Shown here one piece after another: positions 8,738-19,800 of a stretch of 64,000 nucleotides of DNA (its first letter is position 1; every line of letters begins with the position of its first letter). The notes beneath the pieces are model-generated. The model was not told the DNA's origin. It worked only from the letters and a program-made list of their open reading frames with translations, and made no database searches. Where the stretch lies: the NCBI RefSeq assembly GCF_907163135.1, contig NZ_CAJQUA010000001.1, positions 1,317,001 to 1,381,000 on the forward strand, read 5' to 3'. The position numbers were made by a program, and so were the translations under genes. The DNA is from Brachymonas denitrificans. GTDB lineage: Bacteria; Pseudomonadota; Gammaproteobacteria; Burkholderiales; Burkholderiaceae_C.

Positions 8738-9508
8738 ATGAGTGACATCATTCTCGAAGCCAAAAACCTGACCAAGGAATTCAAGGGATTCGTTGCCGTC
8801 AACAACGTCAATCTCAAGGTCCAGCGCGGCAATATCCACGTCCTGATCGGCCCCAATGGCGCCGGCAAGACCACCTGTTTCAACCTGCTTACCAAGTTTC
8901 TCAAGCCCACCTCCGGCCAGATCCTCTTCAACGGCAAGGACATCACCCACGACGAGCCCGCCACCATCGCCCGCAACGGCATCGTGCGCTCGTTCCAGAT
9001 CTCCGCCGTCTTCCCCCACATGACCGTGCTGCAGAACGTGCGCCTGGGCATGCAGCGCAGGCTCGGCGCCTCCTTCCACTTCTGGCGCAGCGAGTCAATG
9101 CTCGACCAGCTCAACGCGCGCTGCATGCAGCTGCTCTCCGAGGTCAAGCTCGAGCAGTTCGCCAATGAATTCGCCGTGAATCTGCCCTACGGCCGCAAGC
9201 GCGCCCTGGAGATTGCCGCCACCCTGGCCATGGAGCCCGAGCTGATGCTGCTCGACGAGCCCACCCAGGGCATGGGCCACGAGGATGTCGGCCACGTCAC
9301 CGACCTGATCAAGCAGGTGTCCGCCGGCCGCACCATCATGATGGTCGAGCACAACATGAAGGTCGTCTCCACCATCGCCGACACCATCACGGTGCTCTCG
9401 CATGGCGAGGTGCTTGCCGAGGGCAACTATGCCCAGGTGTCCAGCAACCCGCAGGTGATGGAGGCCTACATGGGCACCAATGCCACCGAACTGCAAGGAG
9501 CCCACTGA
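8738..9508 (+). CDS. livG: LivG-type ABC transporter ATP-binding protein (copy 2)
   Basis: Complete LivG, 256 aa, ATG with AGAAGGA upstream. Walker A GPNGAGKTT, Walker B LMLLDEPTQG, H-loop MMVEHNM. It differs from copy 1 by only a handful of residues (for example SESMLDQ versus SEKMLDQ and AQVSSN versus AEVSQN). The stop overlaps livF. This is the first gene of the complete second cassette. Confidence 0.96.
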   Translation: MSDIILEAKNLTKEFKGFVAVNNVNLKVQRGNIHVLIGPNGAGKTTCFNLLTKFLKPTSGQILFNGKDITHDEPATIARNGIVRSFQISAVFPHMTVLQNVRLGMQRRLGASFHFWRSESMLDQLNARCMQLLSEVKLEQFANEFAVNLPYGRKRALEIAATLAMEPELMLLDEPTQGMGHEDVGHVTDLIKQVSAGRTIMMVEHNMKVVSTIADTITVLSHGEVLAEGNYAQVSSNPQVMEAYMGTNATELQGAH

Positions 9509-10266
9509 TGCATGCCGTTCTCGAACCCCAGGCCACACAGGCGGCCAGCACCGGCACTCCGGTGCTGGAGATCAGCGATCTGCATACCTGGTATGGCGAG
9601 TCGCACATCCTGCACGGGGTGAACCTCACGGTGAACAAGGGCGAAGTGGTCAGCCTGCTCGGGCGCAATGGCGCCGGGCGCACCACCACGCTGCGCGCCA
9701 TCATGGGCATGGCCGGCAAGCGCCGCGGATCCATCAAGATCAATGGCGTCGAGACCATCCGCATGCCCACCTACCGCATCGCCCACATGGGCGTGGGCTA
9801 TTGCCCGGAGGAGCGTGGCATCTTCGCCAGCCTGAGCTGCGAGGAGAACCTGTACCTGCCGCCGCGCGTGCGCAGCAAGCAGCCGCAGCCTCCCATGCAT
9901 ACCAAAGAGATCTACGAGATGTTCCCCAACCTGGAGCGGCGCAAGCACAGCCCCGGCACGCGTCTGTCCGGCGGCGAGCAGCAGATGCTGGCGGTGGCGC
10001 GCATCCTGCACACCGGGGCCAACCTGCTGCTGCTCGACGAGATCTCCGAGGGCCTGGCGCCGGTGATCGTGCAGGCGCTGGCGCGCATGATCACCATGCT
10101 CAAGGCCAAGGGCTACACCATCGTGATGGTGGAGCAGAACTTTCACTTTGCCGCGCCGCTGGCCGACCGGCTCTATGTGATGGAGCACGGCGAGATTGTC
10201 GAGCAGTTTGCGGCCAGTCAGTTGCAGGAGAAGATGCCGGTGCTCAACGAGCTGCTGGGCGTCTGA
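9508..10266 (+). CDS. livF: LivF-type ABC transporter ATP-binding protein (copy 2)
   Basis: 252 aa, apparently identical in protein sequence to the copy at 724-1482, including the arginine in Walker A (GAGRTTT). At DNA level the two copies differ by scattered, mostly third-position changes, so protein identity is being held by selection, gene conversion or both. One-base overlap with livG. Confidence 0.95.
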   Translation: MHAVLEPQATQAASTGTPVLEISDLHTWYGESHILHGVNLTVNKGEVVSLLGRNGAGRTTTLRAIMGMAGKRRGSIKINGVETIRMPTYRIAHMGVGYCPEERGIFASLSCEENLYLPPRVRSKQPQPPMHTKEIYEMFPNLERRKHSPGTRLSGGEQQMLAVARILHTGANLLLLDEISEGLAPVIVQALARMITMLKAKGYTIVMVEQNFHFAAPLADRLYVMEHGEIVEQFAASQLQEKMPVLNELLGV

Positions 10267-10339
10267 AGCCGCTTTCTTTCGTTTTCTTTCCTTTCTTTTT
10301 TTCCACACCCTTCCTCTAGAACACACCAGGAGACAAACC

Positions 10340-11614
10340 ATGAAACTCAACAAAGCAGCAAGCCTGACCGCGGTGGCCGCCTCCGTGCTGATGCTGGTGG
10401 CCTGTGGCAAGCAGGGCAGCAGCTCGGCGCCTGCCGCAGCCTCCGGTGCCAGCGGCACCGCCGCTGCCGCTCCCGCCAGTGGTAACGTCATCCGCATCGG
10501 CTTCACCACCGACATGTCCGGCGTCTATGCCGACGCCGACGGCAAGGCCGGCGCCGAAGCGATCCAGATGGCCATCGACGACTTCGGCGGCTCGGTGCTG
10601 GGCAAGAAGGTCGAACTGGTGAGTGTTGACCACCAGAACAAGGCCGATATCGCCCTGTCCAAGGCGCGTGAATGGGTGGACCAGCAAAATGCCACGGTGC
10701 TGATCAGCGGCACCAACTCTGCGGTTGCGCTGGCCACTGCAAAGCTCGCAGCCGAGAAGAAGATTCCGTTCTTCTCCATTGGCGCGGCCACCGCTCGCCT
10801 GACCAATGAAGACTGCACCCCCTACACCGTTCACTATGGATTTGACACTGTGGCCCTGGCGCGTGTGACCGGCAATGCCCTGCTGGCTCAAGGCCTCAAG
10901 AGCTGGTACTTCCTCACCACGGACTATGCCTTCGGCCATTCGCTGGAGAAGGACACCACCGCCGTTGTGGAAGCCGGTGGCGGCAAGGTGCTGGGTGCTG
11001 TTCGCGCACCGCTGGGCGCCTCCGACTTCTCGTCCTTCCTGCTGCAGGCCAAGCAATCCAATGCACAGGTGCTGGCACTGGCCAATGCCGGTGCCGACTT
11101 TACCAACAGCGTCCGTGCGGCCATCGATTTCGGCATCAACAAGAATATGAAGGTCGCGGCACTGGTTGCCTACATCAACGACGTGCACGCGCTGGGTATC
11201 GACAAGGCACAAGGCCTGTTGCTGACCGAAACCTGGTTCTGGAACCAGAATGATGAAACCAAGGCCTTTGCCAAGCGTTTCGAAGAGAAGATGAAGCGTC
11301 CGCCCAGTTTCGTCCAGGCGGGCGACTATTCGGCAACCACCGCGTATCTCAATGCCGTCAAGGCCGTGGGAACCACCGATGGCACCAAGGTGATGGAATA
11401 TCTGAAGAGCAACCCGATCAATGACATGTACGTCAAGAACGGCAAGATCCGCGAAGACGGCCGTCTGATGCGTCCGATGTATCTGGTGCAGGTGAAGACT
11501 CCGCAAGAATCCACCAGCCCGTGGGATCTGTACAAGACGCTGAAAGAGATTCCGGGCGAGGAGGCCTTCACGCCTGCAGCCGAGTCCAAGTGTTCGCTGC
11601 TCAAGAAGTCCTGA
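10340..11614 (+). CDS. Periplasmic substrate-binding lipoprotein of HAAT ABC transporter (copy 2)
   Basis: 424 aa type-1 binding protein, paralogue of the protein at 1542-2822. Same start context (AGGAGACAAACC then ATG) and the same lipoprotein signal with Cys22, then a shorter Ala/Ser/Gly linker and a diverged mature domain. Differences are spread through the ligand-binding lobes, for example TVLISGTNSAVALATAKL here versus QMMVGGTNSATALATAKI. The natural reading is that the two cassettes keep a common membrane core but serve different or differently tuned ligands. Confidence 0.92.
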   Translation: MKLNKAASLTAVAASVLMLVACGKQGSSSAPAAASGASGTAAAAPASGNVIRIGFTTDMSGVYADADGKAGAEAIQMAIDDFGGSVLGKKVELVSVDHQNKADIALSKAREWVDQQNATVLISGTNSAVALATAKLAAEKKIPFFSIGAATARLTNEDCTPYTVHYGFDTVALARVTGNALLAQGLKSWYFLTTDYAFGHSLEKDTTAVVEAGGGKVLGAVRAPLGASDFSSFLLQAKQSNAQVLALANAGADFTNSVRAAIDFGINKNMKVAALVAYINDVHALGIDKAQGLLLTETWFWNQNDETKAFAKRFEEKMKRPPSFVQAGDYSATTAYLNAVKAVGTTDGTKVMEYLKSNPINDMYVKNGKIREDGRLMRPMYLVQVKTPQESTSPWDLYKTLKEIPGEEAFTPAAESKCSLLKKS

Positions 11615-11623
11615 TGGCCATGC

Positions 11624-11650
11624 GGTGACGGCTGTACCGCAGTCGTCACC
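11624..11650 (+). promoter_or_regulatory. Hairpin between binding-protein gene and livH (copy 2)
   Basis: Arms GGTGACGGCTG and CAGTCGTCACC pair over 11 bp with one G-U. It occupies the same place as the hairpin at 2831-2865 but the sequence is unrelated, which suggests the structure is what matters. No T-run follows. Confidence 0.55.
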
Positions 11651-11724
11651 CGTTCCCGCTCGACGCGGCTTCCGACAAGGGACGCTGCGTCCTGCCTCAT
11701 GCCCCCACCTAGCTTAACAATCCC

Positions 11725-12609
11725 ATGGAAATCTTCGGCATCCCCCTTGCGGGCGTCATGAGCCAGTTGCTGATCGGTCTGGTCAACGGCTCCTTCTACG
11801 CCATGCTCAGCCTCGGGCTGGCTGTCATCTTCGGCCTGCTCAACGTCGTCAACTTCGCACACGGCGCCATGTTCATGCTCGGCGCCATGATCGCCTGGAT
11901 GGGCGGCCAGTACCTCGGGCTGAGCTATTGGGTCATGCTCTTTCTCGCTCCCCTGGTCGTCTTCGCCATCGGCCTGATCATCGAGAAACTCTTCCTCAAG
12001 CACCTCTACAAGCTCGACCACCTCTACGGCCTGCTGCTCACCTTCGGCATCACCCTCGTCGTCGAAGGCCTGCTGCGCACCCAGTACGGCGTCTCCGGCC
12101 TGTCCTACAGCCCCCCGGAGCTGCTGCGCGGCTCCACCGATCTGGGCTTCATGGTCCTGCCCAACTACCGCGCGTGGGTCGTCTTCGCATCGCTCGCCGT
12201 CTGCCTGGGCACCTGGCTCATCATCGAGAAGACCAAGCTCGGCGCCCTGCTGCGCGCCGGCACCGAGAATCCCAAGCTGGTCGAAGCCTTCGGCATCAAC
12301 GTACCCCGCATGGTCACCCTCACCTACGGCCTCGGTGTGGCCCTCGCTGCCGTCGCCGGCGTGCTCGCCGCCCCCGTGCTGCAGGTCAGCCCCCTGATGG
12401 GCTCCAACCTCATCATCGTCGTCTTTGCCGTCGTCGTCATCGGCGGCATGGGCTCCATCCTCGGCTCCATCGTCACCGGCCTGGCCCTGGGCGTGATCGA
12501 GGGCATGACCAAGGTGTTCTATCCCGAGGCGTCCACCACCGTGGTGTTCGTGATCATGGTGCTGGTGCTGATGTTCCGCCCCGCCGGACTGTTCGGCAAA
12601 GAGAAGTGA
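11725..12609 (+). CDS. livH: LivH-type ABC transporter permease (copy 2)
   Basis: 294 aa inner-membrane permease, differing from copy 1 at residues 84-85 only. DNA identity with copy 1 begins a few bases before the ATG; the upstream intergenic sequences are unrelated. About eight membrane segments and the GLLNVVNFAHGA core are present. Confidence 0.95.
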   Translation: MEIFGIPLAGVMSQLLIGLVNGSFYAMLSLGLAVIFGLLNVVNFAHGAMFMLGAMIAWMGGQYLGLSYWVMLFLAPLVVFAIGLIIEKLFLKHLYKLDHLYGLLLTFGITLVVEGLLRTQYGVSGLSYSPPELLRGSTDLGFMVLPNYRAWVVFASLAVCLGTWLIIEKTKLGALLRAGTENPKLVEAFGINVPRMVTLTYGLGVALAAVAGVLAAPVLQVSPLMGSNLIIVVFAVVVIGGMGSILGSIVTGLALGVIEGMTKVFYPEASTTVVFVIMVLVLMFRPAGLFGKEK

Positions 12610-12628
12610 CGCAAAGGGATCCAACAAA

Positions 12629-13618
12629 ATGAACAAGACTATCGGTTACGCCATCCTTCTGCTGGCAGCACTGGCTGCACCCTTTGTGGTGTATCCCGTC
12701 TTCATGATGAAGCTGCTGTGCTTCATCCTGTTTGCCTGCGCCTTCAACCTGCTGCTGGGCTACACCGGCCTGCTCTCCTTCGGCCATGCCGCCTTCCTCG
12801 GCGGGGCCGGCTACATCACCGGCTGGGTCATGACCCAGGTGATTCCCGATCCGGTCATCGGCATTCTGGCAGGCACCGCCTTTGCCACCCTCATCGGGGT
12901 CATCATGGGCTACATCGCCATCCGCCGTCAGGGCATCTACTTCGCCATGATCACGCTGGCGCTGGCGCAGATGTTCTTCTTCATCGCGCTGCAGGCCAAG
13001 TTCACCGGCGGCGAGGATGGCCTGCAGGGCGTGCCGCGCGGCATGATCGCAGGCATCCTCGATCTGGGCAATGACTTCGTCATGTACTACGTGGTGCTGG
13101 CCATCGTGGTGGCTGCTTTCCTGCTGATCTACCGCACGGTGCATTCGCCCTACGGCCAGATCCTCACCGCCATCAAGGAGAACGAGCCGCGTACCATCTC
13201 GCTGGGCTATGACGTGGACCGCTTCAAGCTGCTGGCCTTTACCCTGTCTGCGGCACTGGCCGGTCTGGCCGGTGCGACCAAGACGGTGGTGCTGGGCTTT
13301 GCCACGCTCACCGATGTGCACTGGTCGATGTCGGGTCTGGTGATCCTGATGACGCTGATTGGCGGCATGGGGACCTTGCTGGGTCCGGTGGTGGGGGCCA
13401 CCATCGTGGTGATTCTGGAGAACCGCCTTGGCAACATCGGGCACTTCCTGGCCAGCCTGACCGGGGTGAACTGGTTCAACAGCCTGGGCGAGCAGGTCAA
13501 CCTGGTGATCGGATTCATCTTCGTCATCTGCGTGATGCTGTTCCGGCGCGGCATCGTCGGGGAGTACATTGCGCTGGTGCAGCGGCTCAAGCTGGCTTCC
13601 GTCGGCAAGAAGCGATAA
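12629..13618 (+). CDS. livM: LivM-type ABC transporter permease (copy 2)
   Basis: 329 aa permease, identical or nearly so to copy 1 until the last dozen residues, where it ends VQRLKLASVGKKR. Starts 19 bases after livH, exactly as in copy 1. Followed by a terminator, so it closes the second cassette. Confidence 0.95.
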   Translation: MNKTIGYAILLLAALAAPFVVYPVFMMKLLCFILFACAFNLLLGYTGLLSFGHAAFLGGAGYITGWVMTQVIPDPVIGILAGTAFATLIGVIMGYIAIRRQGIYFAMITLALAQMFFFIALQAKFTGGEDGLQGVPRGMIAGILDLGNDFVMYYVVLAIVVAAFLLIYRTVHSPYGQILTAIKENEPRTISLGYDVDRFKLLAFTLSAALAGLAGATKTVVLGFATLTDVHWSMSGLVILMTLIGGMGTLLGPVVGATIVVILENRLGNIGHFLASLTGVNWFNSLGEQVNLVIGFIFVICVMLFRRGIVGEYIALVQRLKLASVGKKR

Positions 13619-13638
13619 GAGCCCACTTCCACTGTCCA

Positions 13639-13665
13639 ATGCCGGCCCCAGCGCCGGCATTTTTC
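13639..13665 (+). terminator. Rho-independent terminator after livM copy 2
   Basis: 8-bp arms ATGCCGGC/GCCGGCAT with a 6-base loop followed by TTTTTC. Unrelated in sequence to the terminator after copy 1. Confidence 0.9.
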
Positions 13666-13837
13666 ATGGTGCTGCCATCTGCCTCCCCCACACTCCCACG
13701 TGGCAATTTTTTCTTGCCAAATGCGACGAATACTTTCTTACGCATGGCATGATAGGCACCTGCGGACGCAAGGCGACAGCTTCCCGTCTGCACCCCTTCC
13801 GGGATCGTCCAACGACACTCACAGGCAGACCTGGCAC

Positions 13838-16800
13838 ATGACTTCGCACCTCGGAACCCGATCGCCCCAGCCCGACGCGGCTGCTGACAATAATGCTTCT
13901 TCCCCATCCCGGGGCAGGAACGCCTGGCGGCTGGCGCTGCCCCTGCTGGCGCTGGCCGCGGGGGGGTCGGCGCTGGCCCTCAAGCCGCTGAGCATCTCGC
14001 CGCAAGGCGAAGTGAGCAAGGTACGCCAGTTCGTGGTGACCTTCGACAAGCCCGCCGTCACCGCCGGCAATCCGGAAGCACCGGCTCCATTCAGCATCAG
14101 CTGTACCAGCACCAACAAGCAGATTGCCATCCCGCGCTACAACGGTGCCTGGCGCAATCCGTCCTCATGGGCGGCGGATTTCGACGACTATCTGCCCGCC
14201 GATGTGCGCTGCACGGCCAAGAGCAGCCCCGGTTTCCGCTCACCCACCGGCGAAACGCTGGAAACCACCACGGCGCAGTTCCACACAGGCGCCCCCTTCG
14301 TGCAGACAATCACCCCCGGTGGTGGCAGTATCGACGAGAGCCAGGCCTTTGTGCTGCGTTTCAATGGTGCCGTCGATGCCGCCAGCGTGCAGGCAGCCAG
14401 CCATTGCGAAGTGGAAGGTATCGGCGAACAAGTGCCCACGCGCGTGATCAGCGGCGATGACCGCGCGGCCATCCTCAAGTCGCGCTGGTTTGCCAAAGAG
14501 GCCGAAAAGCAGCCCGACCGTTTTGTGGTGCTGCAGTGCAACCGCACGCTGCCGCAAAGCGCTGCCGTCTCCCTCACCCTGGGCAGCTATCGCAGCCCGG
14601 GCGGCCTGACCAGTCCGCAGCCGCAGAACTGGAAGTTCAAGGTACGCCCGCCCTTCGAAGCCACCTTCAGTTGCGAGCGGCCGAATGCACAGGCGGCCTG
14701 CCTGCCGATCCGTCCGGTACGGCTCGAGTTCAATGCTCCGGTGCCCATGAACTGGGCCAAACAGGTGGTGCTGCGCAGTGGCAACACCACGCTGCAACCG
14801 GATTTCAGCGCGGATGAAGCCAAGGCGGCCAGCGTGGAGGAGATCCGTTTCAAGCCCGCCCTGCCCGAGCAGAGCACGGCACAACTGGTACTGCCTGCCG
14901 GGCTCAAGGATGACGCCGGCCGCCCGCTGCAGAATGCCGACAGCTTCCCGCTCATGGTGCGTACCGGCCCCATGCCGCCGCTGGCCAAGTTTGCGGCCGC
15001 CCCCTTTGGCGTGGTCGAGCGCTTTGCCGAAGGCCCGGATGGCCCCGCCCTGCTGCCCATCACGCTGCGCAAGGTGGAAGCCGCCCCGGCCGTGAAGGCG
15101 CTGCAGCCGGGCGGTAAGGTACGCACTCTCACGCCCGAAAGCGACGCCGAAATCATTCGCTGGTACCAGCTCGTGCGCGACTATGACGGCGAGCTGGTGG
15201 AGCGCACCAAGGCGCGCAAGGACGGCATCCAGACGCTGCCGCCGGCACTGCCCGAGTCCAATGACGACGAGCAGACCGACATTCCGCCCAGCATGGTGCA
15301 GGCGCGCATGGTCTCGCTGCTGGCCCAGGCCGGCGGCGCCAAGGCCACCGAGCTGCCCAAGCCCGAAGGCGGCGATCCACGCCCGTTCGAGGTGGTCGGC
15401 ATTCCGCTGCAGCCGGGCTTCCATGTGCTGGAAATCGCCTCGCCCATCCTTGGCCAGAATCTGCTGGACCCCCGTTTCAAGCAACGCACCATGTATGTAC
15501 GCACCAGCGCACTGGTGACCAATCTGGGCGTGCACTTCAAGCATGGCCGCGCCGGCTCGCTGGCCTGGGTCACTCGGCTGGACAACGGCAAGCCCGTCCC
15601 CAACGCCAGCGTGGCGGTGAGCGGCTGCAATGGCAAGCTGCTGGCCTCCGGCAAGACCGATGCCAAGGGCATCTGGCGCCATGAGCAGGCCATCGAGGCG
15701 CCCAGGTGTGGCGAGTACGACCAGGAGAGCGCCCTGTTCGTCAGCGCCCGTGCCGCCGACGACAAGGGCGGCACCGACATGGCCTTCGTCTGGAGCGACT
15801 GGAACCGCGGCATCGAAAGCTGGCGTTTCGACGTGCCCACCAGCAGCGATCCCAAACCCGACCTGCGCGCCCACACCGTGCTCGACCGCACGCTATTGCG
15901 TGCCGGCGAAACCGTCTCGATGAAGCACTACCTGCGCACCGAAACCCTGCGCGGGCTGGCCGCCGCGGGACAGATGCCGACGCAGCTGCGCATTACCCAC
16001 GTTGGCAGCGATGAAAGCATCGAACTGCCGCTGGTCTGGCGTACCACCGCCACGGGCGGGCAGACCGCTGAATCCACCTGGGAGACTCCCAAGGCGGCCA
16101 AGCTCGGCCACTACCGTGTGGCGCAAATCGGCAAGGACCGCAAGGGCGAGCCCTATGAACTCGACAGCGGCGAATTCCGCGTGGAGGAATTCCGCCTGCC
16201 CACCATGCACGGCAGCATCGCGCCGGTGCAGAAGGACACCCTGGTGGGCAGCACCGAGCTGCCGGTGCAGGTGCAGCTGGCCTACCTGAATGGCGGCGCC
16301 GCCAGCGGCCTGCCGGTGCAGGTGTCGGCCAGCATCAAGCCGGCCTATGCCTGGTTTGACGACTACGGCGGCTTCAGCTTCAGCAAGAGCGAACGCTGGT
16401 CGCGCCAGACCGAGGACGACAGCGAAGACGAGGACGCCCCCGCCAGCAAGACGCAGCTGCTGGCCGACCGCCTGACACTGACGCTGGGCAAGGACGGCGC
16501 CGGCCAGGTGAAGATTCCCAACATTCCCGAGAGCGGCCAGCCGCAGGACGTGACGCTGGAAGCCAGCTACAGCGATCCCAATGGCGAAATCCAGACCCTG
16601 CAGAGTCGGCAGCGCATCTGGCCGGCAGCGGTAGTCGCCGGCATCAAGACCGAGTACTGGGTGTCGGTGGACAAGGACCTGAAGTTCCAGGCACTGGCGC
16701 TGGATGTGCATGGCAAGCCGCTCAAGGACGTGAAGCTGGCCGTGCGCGGCGTGGCGCACAGCACCGTCACCAGCCGCAAGCGTCTGGTGGGCGGCTTCTA

Positions 16801-19800
16801 CACCTACGACAACCAGGACAGCAGCAAGGACCTGGGCATCCTGTGCAGCGGCAAGAGCGACAGCCGCGGCCTGCTGGTGTGCAACGCCAGGGTCGATGAG
16901 CCCGGCGAGGTGGAGCTGGTCGCCAGCGCCACCGACGGCGAAGGCCGCAGCACCGAGGCCAGCACCAGCGTCACCGTCACGCGCCAGGGCGAGATCTGGT
17001 TCGGCGGCGAAGACCACGACCGCATGGACGTGCTGCCCGAAAAACGCGACTACCAGCCCGGCGAAACCGCCCAGCTGCAGGTGCGCATGCCCTTCCGCTA
17101 TGCCACTGCCCTGCTCAGCGTGGAGCGCGAAGGCATTCTGCACAGCGAGGTGGTGGAGCTGAACGGCAAGGATCCGACCGTCAAACTGAAGATCCAGCCC
17201 GAATGGGGGCCGAACGTATACGTGAGCGTGCTCGCCCTGCGTGGCCGCCTGCGCGACGTGCCCTGGTACAGCTTCTTCACCTGGGGCTACAAGGCACCAC
17301 GCGAATGGTGGCGCGCCTTCTGGCATGACGGCAAGGAATACGTCGCACCCACGCCGCTGGTCGACCTGAGCAAGCCCGCCTTCCGCCTGGGCATGGCCGC
17401 TCTGAACGTGGGTGTGGAAGGCCATGCCCTGCAGGTGAGCGTACAGCCCGACAAGGAAGCCTACCAGGTACGCCAGCAAGCGCAGGTGCTGATCAGTGCC
17501 AAGACTCCTGATGGCAAGCCGGCCGCCCATGCCGAAGTGGCCGTGGCCGCGGTCGACCAGGCCCTGCTGGAGCTCAAGCCCAACACCAGTTGGGACCTCC
17601 TGCATGCCATGTTCCAGCAACGCGCATGGGGCGTGGAAACCGCTACCGCGCAGATGGAAATCATCGGCCGCCGCCACTATGGCCGCAAGGCTGTGCCGGC
17701 TGGCGGTGATGGCGGCAACGGCGCCGCCACACGCGAACTTCTGGACACCCTGCTGCTGTGGAATCCGCGCGTGCAGCTCGATGCCAACGGCCAGGCCCGC
17801 ATCACCGTGCCGCTGAATGACGCCCTGACCCGCTTCAAAGTGGTAGCCGTGGCCGACAGCGGCCAGGACCTGTTCGGCACCGGCGAAGCCAGCATCCGCA
17901 CCACGCAGGATCTGCAGATCATCAGCGGCCTGCCGCCGCTGGTGCGCGAGGGCGACCAATATCGCGCCCAGATTACGCTGCGCAATACCACCAAAAAGGA
18001 CATGCAGGTCGAGGTCACGCCCAAGGCCACCCTGCTCGAACTGAAACCGCAGAGCGTGACCATTCCCGCCGGTGGTTCGCACGAGATTGCCTGGGACGTG
18101 ACGGCTCCCCCGCAACTGACCGCCACGCGCACGCAGGAGATCGTCTGGGAAGTGAGCGCACGCGACACCGCCGGCAGCAAGGCAGCCGATGCCCTGAAGA
18201 TGAGCCAGCGCATCATCCCGGCCGTGCCACTGACGGTGCAGCAGGGCATGCTGGTGCAGGTGGATGACAAGAGCATCAGCCTGGCGCCGCCCCCGCAAAG
18301 CCTGGCCCTGGCCGATGGCAAGGCGGCCCAGGGCGGCGTGAAGATCGCGCTGCAGCCCTCGCTGGCCGAAAGCCTGCCGGGCGTGCGCGACTGGTTTGCC
18401 AACTATCCCTACGTCTGCCTGGAGCAGAAGGCGAGCAAGGCCATCGGCCTGCGCGACAACGCGATGTGGCAGGGCATTCTGAATGAGTTGCCCACCTATC
18501 TGGACGCCGACGGCCTGGCCAGCTACTTCCCGCCGCAGGAAGGCGGCCGCGCCCGCGGCAGCGATACGCTCACCGCTCACCTGCTGGCCAGTTCGCATGA
18601 AGCCGGCTCGCTGAATCCACGCTGGCAGCTGTCGCCTGCCGCGCGCGACAGCATGCTGGGCGGACTGACCAGGTTCGTCGAAGGCCGCATCGAGCGCGAC
18701 TTCTGGAGCCCGCGCAACGACCGCGACGTGCGAAAGATCGCCGCCATCGAGGCGCTGGCCCGCTATGGCAAGGCGCAGCCGCGCATGCTCACCAGCATCA
18801 CCATCGCGCCCAACCAGTGGCCCACGCATGCGGTGATCGACTGGCTGAGCATCCTGCAGCGCATGCCGTCCGTGCCCAACCGCGATACGCTGCTGACCGA
18901 AGCCAACCAGATCCTGCGCGCACGCCTGAGCTACCAGGGCACGCGCCTGCAGTTCAGCACCGAGCGCGATGACTACTGGTGGTGGCTGATGCAGAACGGC
19001 GACGTGAACAGCGCCCGCCTGATCCTGACCGTGGTAAACGATCCGGAATGGCAGAACGAGCTGCCGCTGCTGGTCAACGGCTTCATCGCGCGCCAGAAGA
19101 ACGGTGCCTGGCAGACTACCAATGCCAACCTGTGGGGCGGCCTGGCGCTGGAGCGTTTTGCCGCCAAGGTGGAAGCCGGCCCGGTGAGTGGCAAGACGCT
19201 GCTGCGCATGGGCGGCAGCGAGCAGACCATCGACTGGAGCAAGGTCGCGCGCCTGGGTGCCAGCGCCCAGGCCCGTGGCAGTCACTGGTTCGGCGCCCCG
19301 GCGACCGAGCGCATGTACACCAACAACACTGCCTTCCTGCCCTGGCAGAACGCGCCCGGCGCGGCAGCCCAGACGCTGAGCCTGCAGCAGCAAGGCAGCG
19401 GCAAGCCCTGGGCCACGGTGCAGGCGCTGGCGGCGGTGCCGGTGAAGGCGCCCGTGTCGGCCGGCTACAGCGTGAAGAAGACGGTGACGCCGGTTCAGCA
19501 GGCCGTACCCGGCAAGACCAGCCGTGGCGATATCTGGCGTGTGCGCCTGGACATCAATGCGGCTACCGACATGACCTGGGTGGCAGTAAGCGACCCGATT
19601 CCGGCTGGCGCCACCGTGCTGGGCAGCGGCCTGGGCCGTGACTCGGCCATTGCCACCGAGGGCGAGCGCGCCAGTGGTCGCGGCTGGCTGGCCTTTGTGG
19701 AACGCAGCTTCGAGGCCTACCGCGCCTACTACGAGTATCTGCCGCAGGGCACGACCAGCATCGAATACACGGTGCGGCTGAACAACGTGGGCCAGTTTGC

